The translations under genes and the position numbers were made by a program. A stretch of 64,000 nt of DNA from an uncultured Treponema sp. (lineage in GTDB: Bacteria; Spirochaetota; Spirochaetia; Treponematales; Treponemataceae): NCBI GenBank assembly GCA_947177175.1, contig CAMWTK010000002.1:1-64000 (forward strand), in the 5' to 3' direction. The stretch's first letter is position 1; each line of letters begins with the position of its first letter. This document shows positions 1 through 9,240 of the stretch, piece by piece. The notes under the pieces are model-generated. The model was not told where the DNA came from. It did not search any database and worked only from the letters and a program-made list of their open reading frames with translations.

Positions 1-596
1 TAGACGTGGCAATGCGCAGCCAAGTCGCCCGCATCGTGCGCGTTTACCGTGCGCATGACCTACTCGCAAACGGCGTTCCCGTGGCAGAAGGCGCGGCAGA
101 GGCATTGACGGCGGAAGAAAAACGCACCGTGTATGAATCATGGAACGCGCTCTGGCACAGGTACGACTCTCCCTCAATGCCAAAATGGGCACAGGTTAAT
201 GATGTAGAAGATTTTGAGCAAACGTTCGGCTTTGACTTTGAAGAGGCGAAGTATGACGAAAAAACGAAGGCGCAATTCTATCTAAATGTCCCTGACGCAA
301 TAACGATCGACGTGTCCGCGTTCTCATATATGAAACGAATTGACTACCACAAATGCATCACAAACGAAAAAGGCATATTCGCAGAGGTAGAAGTAAACGG
401 AAAGAACCTTGACCTCACCGACGCGCTGACTCCTTTTATCCCGCAAGAAGACACAACACGTTACGAACCGCTCATCATACCCCTCAGCGGTGGCAAGACG
501 CTCATACTGACGTATATCGCCCTTACGTCGCATCTCCAACCGACGAGCGACTACGACAAGGTGGAGTGCTGGATAAGCGGGTATTTGTGTTGGTGA
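1..596 (+). CDS. hypothetical protein, probably 5' partial at window edge
   Basis: Open frame from the window edge to TGA at about 596; no family recognised. Confidence 0.5.
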   Translation, partial: DVAMRSQVARIVRVYRAHDLLANGVPVAEGAAEALTAEEKRTVYESWNALWHRYDSPSMPKWAQVNDVEDFEQTFGFDFEEAKYDEKTKAQFYLNVPDAITIDVSAFSYMKRIDYHKCITNEKGIFAEVEVNGKNLDLTDALTPFIPQEDTTRYEPLIIPLSGGKTLILTYIALTSHLQPTSDYDKVECWISGYLCW

Positions 597-614
597 GGGG
601 GCATCGCTACCGCC

Positions 615-644
615 TTGACAATCTTCTCCCGGATAGTATATAAT
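615..644 (+). promoter_or_regulatory. sigma70-like promoter for the VTC operon
   Basis: TTGACA (615-620) and TATAAT (639-644), 18-nt spacer, upstream of the ATG at 703. Confidence 0.45.
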
Positions 645-702
645 ATCTCTCAAGTTACCGAATGTTCGGAAACCGATTTTTCTTGAAGCGAACTGTTTTC
701 GC

Positions 703-1409
703 ATGGAATTGCACAAAAAGTACCGAAATGAGCACAAGTATGTTTCTCCCGGCTGTCTGCTCGCCGTTCAGCAAGCCCGCGTCGCTTCCGTGATGCGGCT
801 TGACCGCTTCGCTAATGGGGGGGGTATTCTATCAGGAGCGTCTATTTTGACGACCTGTACGACACCTGCTATTTTGAAAACGAAGACGGCACCGACCCCC
901 GCGAGAAATTCCGCATACGCATTTACAACTGCTCGGACAAGCGCATTTCACTTGAGCTGAAACAAAAGGAGCGGGGAATGTGCCGGAAAATTTCCTGCCC
1001 GATTTCGCGTGCCGTCTGCGAGCAGATATTGGGCGGTATCATTCCCGCATTCGACGGCGGCACTCCGTATCTCCTGAAAAAACTGATCATGCAGATGCAC
1101 ATGCGCGCGCTCAGGCCGGTGGTGATTGTCGCCTACGAGCGCGTGCCGTTCGTCTATGAGCAAGGAAACGTGCGCGTCACGTTCGACCGCAATCTCAGAA
1201 GTTCGGACAAAATAGAACGCTTCTTTGACGGAAACGCGCCGTTCCGCCCGGTGCTTCCCATTGGAACGGACATGATGGAAGTGAAATTCGACGGATTCCT
1301 GCCGGACTTCATAAACGAGGCGTTGCAGACAAGCGCGCTGCAATGGACTTCGTTCTCAAAATATTATCTTTGCAGAAAATACCGTATGAGAGGTGGCTAT
1401 GACTTTTAA
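703..1409 (+). pseudogene. VTC-domain (polyphosphate polymerase-like) protein, frameshifted at a G8 tract
   Basis: Frame from 703 gives RNEHKYVSPGCL; after the G tract at 817-824 the family sequence YSIRSVYFDDLYDTCYFENEDGTDPREKFRIRIYNC...LELKQKERG continues in another frame to 1409. Confidence 0.8.
817..824 (+). repeat. G8 homopolymer inside the VTC coding region
   Basis: aatGGGGGGGGtat read directly; the reading frame breaks exactly here. Confidence 0.95.
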
Positions 1410-2073
1410 AGACATTTTCAAGAAATCCTTTATCCAAGGATTCACCCGCTATGACGCGACTCCTGAGAACATCATCGTCGTGTTCCTGATTTCGGCGTTC
1501 TTCGCGCTGTACATTTTCTTTGCGTACCGGCTGCTCACGCGCAAGACGTTCTACCAAAAGTCGTTCAACATCGCGCTCCCCGCGCTCGTGCTGATTACGG
1601 CGGCGGTAATCCTTACAATTCAGTCGAGCGTCGTCATTTCGCTCGGTATGGTCGGCGCGCTTTCTATCGTCCGCTTCCGCACGGCAGTCAAAGACCCGAT
1701 GGACTTGGTGTTCCTGTTCTGGGCGATTTCGACCGGGATTATCTGCGGCGCAGGTCTCGCGCAGATTTCGTGTGTCCTCGCGTTCGTGCTGACAATCGCG
1801 CTGTTCGTGTTTGACCGGATTCCGGTTGCCCGCGCGCCGAAAATCCTCATGGTAAGCGGGGAAGGATACGCGCTTGAAGAAGAAATCATGGCGGCGGTGC
1901 GCAGGCACTGCAAGGTGTTCGCCGTAAAAAGCCGCACCCTTGCGGACAACAAAATCAACCTCGTCATTGAAGTGCGCGCGAAGGAAGACGCTCCGCTCGT
2001 GCAGGAAATCGCCGCGCTGAGTGCGGTCACTTCTTCGTCATTGCTTGCTCACGACGGGGAAGTTACGTACTAG
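1399..2073 (+). CDS. DUF4956 membrane protein
   Basis: Motif SLGMVGALSIVRFRTAVKDPMDLVFLFWAISTGI; overlaps the end of the VTC gene and precedes cotH. Confidence 0.85.
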   Translation: MTFKDIFKKSFIQGFTRYDATPENIIVVFLISAFFALYIFFAYRLLTRKTFYQKSFNIALPALVLITAAVILTIQSSVVISLGMVGALSIVRFRTAVKDPMDLVFLFWAISTGIICGAGLAQISCVLAFVLTIALFVFDRIPVARAPKILMVSGEGYALEEEIMAAVRRHCKVFAVKSRTLADNKINLVIEVRAKEDAPLVQEIAALSAVTSSSLLAHDGEVTY

Positions 2074-2074
2074 C

Positions 2075-3394
2075 ATGTTCATGCGAAGATATTCCGTCTT
2101 TTTCAGCCTGTTCCTGCTGCTGCTTTCGCTTGGCGCGGTATTCGCGTTCCTGACATCGGCAAAACGGAGCGTCACGGTGGAACAGTGCGAAAAGCTTGGC
2201 TTTCCCGTCCTCCTGATTGAGACCGACAAGAACAGCCCGATAAAGCGGAAAGACAAATACGTGAAGGCTTCGTATCGTTTTGGCGAATTTTCGGGGCGGT
2301 GCAAAATCCGCGGGCACGGGAATTCCACCTGGAAAACGCCGCTCACGCAGAAAAAGCCGTACCTCCTGAAGCTGGACGAGCCGCGTCCCCTTGCCGGCTT
2401 TCCGTCCTCGCAGAAATGGATTCTCATGGCAAACGCCCTCGACCGCTCAATGCTCCGCAACTATTATGCCGAGCACCTCGCGCACACGGTGTGGGACAGG
2501 ATGCCGTGGACGCCTTCTTCGGAATTCATCACACTTTTCGTGAACGGAAAATATCTTGGCCTATACGGGCTGACGGAAAAAATCGACATCGCGGAAAACC
2601 GCATTTCGTTCGCGGGCGAAGGCTTCCTCGCGGAAATCGACAGTCACGACGGGCGGCCGCACAGTTTCCGGGGAATTGACGGGCTTGATTTTCATATCCG
2701 CCAGCCGGAATCTTCCGAGGAGAACTACGCCCGCTGGGCGGAAAAAATCCTTGAGCTTGAACATATCCTGTATTCGGACGACGGCATCGGCTACAGGCGG
2801 CATTTCGACGAGGCATCTTTCGTGGACTGGTACCTGCTGGCAGAATTCTCCAAGAACTACGACGCGAAATTTTACAACTCGGTGTTCATGACGTATGACT
2901 ACGGCAAGCAGAAACTTTTTATGGGTCCGGCGTGGGATCATGACATCGCATTCGGGAACACGACAAAAGGCAGCACCGGCTGTGCCGGCGGCTACACTTC
3001 CCTGCTCAGCGACAGCGTGTGGATTTCGCACTTCCATTCTTTTGACCCCGAGGAGAATTCGACCGCCGCAAAAGACGCGGAGGGATTTCTCATCAATCAG
3101 GATTATTGGTACAACAAACTGTTCGGCGACGATCAGTTCGTGCGCGCCGTAAAGGAGCGGTACCGGGAAACGCGCCCCGCCCTAGAAGAGTCGCTCGTCT
3201 GGCTAAAAGCGCAGGCAGATCGCCTGACCGAAGCCGCCGAGCTGAACGATTCCGTCTGGCACATCATCGGAAGTTCCGTATGGCCGCGCGCACCCGGTTA
3301 CCGCAACCGAAAAACATATCAGAGCGAAACCGACTACCTAATACAGTGGTGCGAAAACCGCATGCAATGGCTTGACACCGTGTTTTTGGAGTAA
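2075..3394 (+). CDS. CotH kinase family protein
   Basis: CotH-like sequence: RGHGNSTW, KPYLLKLDEPRPLAGFPSSQKWILMANALDRSMLRNYYAEHL, GPAWDHDIAFGN. Confidence 0.85.
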   Translation: MFMRRYSVFFSLFLLLLSLGAVFAFLTSAKRSVTVEQCEKLGFPVLLIETDKNSPIKRKDKYVKASYRFGEFSGRCKIRGHGNSTWKTPLTQKKPYLLKLDEPRPLAGFPSSQKWILMANALDRSMLRNYYAEHLAHTVWDRMPWTPSSEFITLFVNGKYLGLYGLTEKIDIAENRISFAGEGFLAEIDSHDGRPHSFRGIDGLDFHIRQPESSEENYARWAEKILELEHILYSDDGIGYRRHFDEASFVDWYLLAEFSKNYDAKFYNSVFMTYDYGKQKLFMGPAWDHDIAFGNTTKGSTGCAGGYTSLLSDSVWISHFHSFDPEENSTAAKDAEGFLINQDYWYNKLFGDDQFVRAVKERYRETRPALEESLVWLKAQADRLTEAAELNDSVWHIIGSSVWPRAPGYRNRKTYQSETDYLIQWCENRMQWLDTVFLE

Positions 3395-3441
3395 AGTTGG
3401 ATGGCGGCGAAGCCCTGCGACACAAAATGCCGCCCTATTCG

Positions 3442-5310
<1,869 letters not shown>

Positions 5311-6435
5311 TTACGCTTCCTGCAAGAAATTCATAAACGCTTCTTTGTTTTCGATTGGCGTTGTTTTGGGACGACCCAAATCTTTTCTCGCGCCTTTCCG
5401 CACGATTACTTCGATAAAAGTCAACTTGTTTTCCAAATTCAAAAGCGAATTCTCAAGTTCGTCCAACGTCTCGACTTTTTTTACGCTTTCATAGCCGCAG
5501 GATTTTGCGATTCCGCACAAGTCGATTTTTCGCGCTACGGTCGGCTGGCCGCCAACGCTGTCATGCGCGCCGTTGTTCAGCACGATGTGGACAAGGTTTT
5601 TCGGAGCGCGAGTGCCAATCGTCGCAAGGCCGCCCATTTGCATAATAGTCGCCCCGTCGCCGTCGATGCAGAAAATTTTCCGCTCCGGCTTTTGGATCGC
5701 AATTGCAAGGGCGATTTGGCTTGCGTGTCCCATCGAGCCGACCGTAAGGAAGTCCTTTTCGTGCTTCATTCCATGCTTTTCGCGCAGCTCGTACAGTTCC
5801 CGGCTCGCCATTCCCGTTGTTGAAACGAAAGCCGCCTTTTTGTCCGCAAGCAGCATGATTTTTTCAATCGCCTCCTCGCGGCTCATGTCACCGGAAACAG
5901 TTTCGTTATTCTTCAAGGTGTAGGCGGCAAACGTGTCTTTTCGGATTACGAAAGCGTAGGGCGCGGAATTCTTGTGTATGCAGGAATACGCTTCGTCAAA
6001 CTGCTTTTCCAAATCTTCGGGATTCGCGCTCAAAATTTGGTACGGCACTTTCATTGCGTCGAGCAAATCGCAGGTGACTTTTCCTTGCTTCACATGCTGC
6101 GGCTCATCGTGCACACCCGGCTCGCCGCGCCATCCAATCAAAATCAGCGTCGGCACGGAATAAACATCGGGGTCTGCGAGCGAAAGAAGCGGATTTACCA
6201 TGTTGCCTTCGCCGGAATTCTGCATATAGATAAGCGGAATTTTTCCGGTGGAAAAATGGTAGCCAGCCGCCAAAGCCGTTGCGCTGCCTTCGTTTGCCGA
6301 AATGATGTGCTTTTCGGCCGGCGCATTGTCTGTTATGTACGCGCAAAAATTCTTCAATAAAGAATCCGGCACGCCCGCAAAGAAATCCGTTCCATGCGCC
6401 AAAGCCAAGTCGTAAAAATATTTTGGTTCTATCAT
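5311..6435 (-). CDS. aepY: phosphonopyruvate decarboxylase
   Basis: ThDP enzyme: GVPDSLLKNF N-terminus, GDGATIMQMGGLATIG...VLNNGAHDSVGGQPT; adjacent to aepX and pntC-aepZ. Confidence 0.92.
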   Translation of the reverse strand: MIEPKYFYDLALAHGTDFFAGVPDSLLKNFCAYITDNAPAEKHIISANEGSATALAAGYHFSTGKIPLIYMQNSGEGNMVNPLLSLADPDVYSVPTLILIGWRGEPGVHDEPQHVKQGKVTCDLLDAMKVPYQILSANPEDLEKQFDEAYSCIHKNSAPYAFVIRKDTFAAYTLKNNETVSGDMSREEAIEKIMLLADKKAAFVSTTGMASRELYELREKHGMKHEKDFLTVGSMGHASQIALAIAIQKPERKIFCIDGDGATIMQMGGLATIGTRAPKNLVHIVLNNGAHDSVGGQPTVARKIDLCGIAKSCGYESVKKVETLDELENSLLNLENKLTFIEVIVRKGARKDLGRPKTTPIENKEAFMNFLQEA

Positions 6436-6471
6436 AAATTTTTCCTTTTTGCCAAAAGTAAAACGGCAATT

Positions 6472-7770
6472 TCATTTTGTTCCCGGTATCAATTCCAGGA
6501 TCTGCTTTATCGGCATGCACAAATCGTTCACTTCCAAACTGCGCTCGGCCTTTAAAATTTCTTCGGCGCATTTTTGCATCGCGGGATAGCTTGCGCGGAG
6601 CATGTGGTTCGCATAAATGATGATGCTCGCGCCCCAGCTTGCAAGCTCGGTTTCCGTGAACTGATTATATGTCGTCGGCACAAGCACGATGGGAACGTTC
6701 TTGTATTCTGCGCGGAATTTTTGGCAGAATTCCTTTATGTCTTCGCCGCTTTTGTCTTTCGAGTGAATCATAACGCCGTCCGCGCCAGCCTTTACCGCAG
6801 CGAACGCCTTTTTTATCGCCTCGTCAACGCTGTAGCCCGCGATTATCTCTTCGATTCGGGCGATAATCATAAAGTCTTTCGTGACCTGCGCCTTTTTTCC
6901 CGCGCTGATTTTCTCGCAGAATTCCTCTTCCGTCGCAAGGACTTGTTTTGCTTCTGTTCCGAAAAGCGAATTCTTTTTCAATCCTTTTTTGTCTTCAATG
7001 ATTACTGCGCTCACGCCGTTGCGCTCAAGCGTCCTCACGGTAAAGACAAAATGCTCAGGAATGTCACCCGTGTCGCCGTCATAAATAATGGGCTTCGAGG
7101 TGCATTCCAAAATATCGGTGAGCGACTGCATTCTCGTCGTCAAATCGACCGCCTCAATGTCAGGCTTTCCCTTGCTCGTCGAGTCCGTAAGCGAAGACGA
7201 CCACATTCCGTCAAAAGCGTGCAGCCCGTCTTCTTTCATAACCTGCGTGTTTTCGACAATCAGGCCGCTCAAGCCCGAATGCGCTTCCATAATCCTGACG
7301 ATGGGCTTTGCGGCAAGCAGCCGTCGGAGCGTCGCGCGGCGAATGTCGGGCGTAGTGCCGATGGACTTTGCGTTGTCGGACAAAGCCGTTGAATTTATCC
7401 CTTGCGTGTAGGGAATTTCCACGACTTCACCACCCCATTCTTTCATCGTCTCAAAAACTTCGTCGCGGATTTTTGAAAGATAGTTTGACTTCCAGTCATC
7501 GCCGTGAATTATGTAGTCGGGCTTGTATTTTTTCAAGTTGGGAACATAGCTCCAGTCTTCTTGAGGAACAACACGCGAAACGCCTTTTATGTTTTCAATG
7601 ACTTTCTCGCGCTGCTCGTATGTTAGATAGGGAAGACGCTTGTGGGAAACTATCGCGCTGTCCGTCAAAAGACCAATCGTGAGTTCTCCGAGTTTTGCGC
7701 CCTCGTTTATTATGTTGATGATTCCAGGATGAATTATATCTCCCGTAATTCCAAGGTATACCGTTTTCAT
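6472..7770 (-). CDS. aepX: phosphoenolpyruvate mutase with N-terminal cytidylyltransferase-like domain
   Basis: PEP mutase motif EDK(X)5NS seen as EDKKGLKKNS; TagD-like N-terminus MKTVYLGITGDIIHPGIINI; start 7770 has a GGAGGA ribosome site. Confidence 0.92.
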   Translation of the reverse strand: MKTVYLGITGDIIHPGIINIINEGAKLGELTIGLLTDSAIVSHKRLPYLTYEQREKVIENIKGVSRVVPQEDWSYVPNLKKYKPDYIIHGDDWKSNYLSKIRDEVFETMKEWGGEVVEIPYTQGINSTALSDNAKSIGTTPDIRRATLRRLLAAKPIVRIMEAHSGLSGLIVENTQVMKEDGLHAFDGMWSSSLTDSTSKGKPDIEAVDLTTRMQSLTDILECTSKPIIYDGDTGDIPEHFVFTVRTLERNGVSAVIIEDKKGLKKNSLFGTEAKQVLATEEEFCEKISAGKKAQVTKDFMIIARIEEIIAGYSVDEAIKKAFAAVKAGADGVMIHSKDKSGEDIKEFCQKFRAEYKNVPIVLVPTTYNQFTETELASWGASIIIYANHMLRASYPAMQKCAEEILKAERSLEVNDLCMPIKQILELIPGTK

Positions 7771-7783
7771 GTCGTCCTCCCAT

Positions 7784-7824
7784 AAAAAGTCAAGAAGAAA
7801 GTTGGAACTTTCGATTGACTTTTT
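7784..7824 (-). terminator. terminator/attenuator-like hairpin just upstream of aepX
   Basis: AAAAAGTCAA...TTGACTTTTT outer stem, GAAAGTT/AACTTTC inner stem, T5 tail, 13 nt before the aepX start. Confidence 0.55.
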
Positions 7825-7898
7825 ACGCACATTCGCAACGCAGTGCTTCGCAACGAGCGCATCGCGCGAAGTTTCAAGCGGAATGTGCATTAAATATG

Positions 7899-7919
7899 CA
7901 AGTTTCCAACGGAAACTTG
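7899..7919. repeat. perfect hairpin in the aepX leader
   Basis: CAAGTTTCC-AAC-GGAAACTTG. Confidence 0.7.
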
Positions 7920-7921
7920 TC

Positions 7922-7962
7922 ATGATAAAAGTGCCGCGCTATTTGTGCGGTGCTTTTATCAT
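7922..7962. repeat. 16-bp inverted repeat downstream of the TagB/F-like gene
   Basis: ATGATAAAAGTGCCGC / GCGGTGCTTTTATCAT; two non-identical positions form G-U wobbles in plus-strand RNA. Confidence 0.75.
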
Positions 7963-7971
7963 AACTCCTTA

Positions 7972-9228
7972 TTATTTGCTTGAACCAGTAGTGTTCATCT
8001 GTTGCGTTTGCTCTTCAACGGTGCGCAGCATAAAATCTGCAATCCGCCGTCCTGCCTCGCCTTCGTGCATCCATGCAGTCCGTTTTGCTTCCTTTCTTTC
8101 CGCGGCAAGTACCGGGCTGTCGTTCGCATTGCGAATGACTGTCTTGATGTCCGCAAAATCCGCTTCGTTCAGTTTTATTCCCATCTTCTCAAGGACGGAG
8201 AACTGCCACAACTGCTTGTGCAAGTCGTAGGCATCATACGGGCGCAAATCCATATCGGCGTTCACGTACATGACAGGCTTGTCGCAGAGGAATGTATAGT
8301 CGAAGATAATGCCCGAAAAATCCGAAATCATAATGTCCGCACGTTTCATAGAATGAATGTTGTCGCGGTTGTAGTCCCATTCCACATTTGATTTGTCCGC
8401 ATAGCGTTGTTCAAGCCGTGCCAGCATATCCGCCTCAGACTTTTTCGATTGCGGGTGAGGACGGATAATGATGTGCCATCCTGTTTCTGCCAGCGGGTCG
8501 AGCAGGCGTTCGCCGTAACGCTTAAGAACGCCGACATCGCCCCAAGACGGCGAAACGAGCACAGTGAATGTATGTCCTTCTTCCGCAGGCAACGATTTGA
8601 TTTTCTCGGAAAGGACATCAAGATACGTGCAACCGACTGTCTCAAGAACTTTCGGCGCAAGACCCCGTTGTGTTTCCAGTGTCCGTATGTCTTCTTTTTG
8701 GTAGTCGCCAGTCAGAAGAACGGAGTCGAAATAATCCAAACCGAACAAGCGATATGTGGTGGCATCGTTCGGCATGTGAAGGACATGCGAATAGTGTTTC
8801 ACGTTTTTGCTGCGCTTCCACTGGTACACGCCAAGCCCCGGAGTGGTCGCGAGCACGAAGCCCGCCGAAAGCATATTGAGGCGCGCGAATGCTGTGTTCC
8901 CCTCGCCGATAAATTCAGGCTTGACATACGCATACTGTTGGGCAAATACGGGGTCATCTTTCGAGGAAGTCAGATAAGACAGTGAAATCTTTCGCCGTTC
9001 AAACTCATCGACCACTGGCTTAAAGACATTCCAATACTGTCCGCCCTCGCTGTAGATGACATAGGGGCGATAGGACGCATCCACTTGCGCCGCGCCTTTC
9101 TTTCCGCCCAAAATGAATTTCAGCTTCAAGATAACTGCCCGCGCAAGAAAATACAACGTCGCCGTCGCCCCAATCAAGACAGAAAAAAGCATGCTTCCCG
9201 TGCCCGGGTCAATGTACAAAAGTTCCAT
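7972..9228 (-). CDS. CDP-glycerol glycerophosphotransferase (TagB/TagF)-like family protein
   Basis: GVYQWKRSKNVKHYSHVLHMPNDATTYRLFGLDYFDSVLLTG, SPSWGDVGVL, IIIRPHPQSKKSE, ADIMISDFSGIIFDYTFLCDKPVMYV. Confidence 0.85.
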   Translation of the reverse strand: MELLYIDPGTGSMLFSVLIGATATLYFLARAVILKLKFILGGKKGAAQVDASYRPYVIYSEGGQYWNVFKPVVDEFERRKISLSYLTSSKDDPVFAQQYAYVKPEFIGEGNTAFARLNMLSAGFVLATTPGLGVYQWKRSKNVKHYSHVLHMPNDATTYRLFGLDYFDSVLLTGDYQKEDIRTLETQRGLAPKVLETVGCTYLDVLSEKIKSLPAEEGHTFTVLVSPSWGDVGVLKRYGERLLDPLAETGWHIIIRPHPQSKKSEADMLARLEQRYADKSNVEWDYNRDNIHSMKRADIMISDFSGIIFDYTFLCDKPVMYVNADMDLRPYDAYDLHKQLWQFSVLEKMGIKLNEADFADIKTVIRNANDSPVLAAERKEAKRTAWMHEGEAGRRIADFMLRTVEEQTQQMNTTGSSK

Positions 9229-9240
9229 TTTAATATTCTC

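Noticed and set aside
1309-2030. Minus ORFs over DUF4956
   Set aside because: Antisense shadow ORFs with no domain signal
7771-7923. 51-residue N-terminal extension of aepX
   Set aside because: The extension is encoded by the hairpin-rich leader; ATG 7770 has a strong ribosome site and matches the domain start
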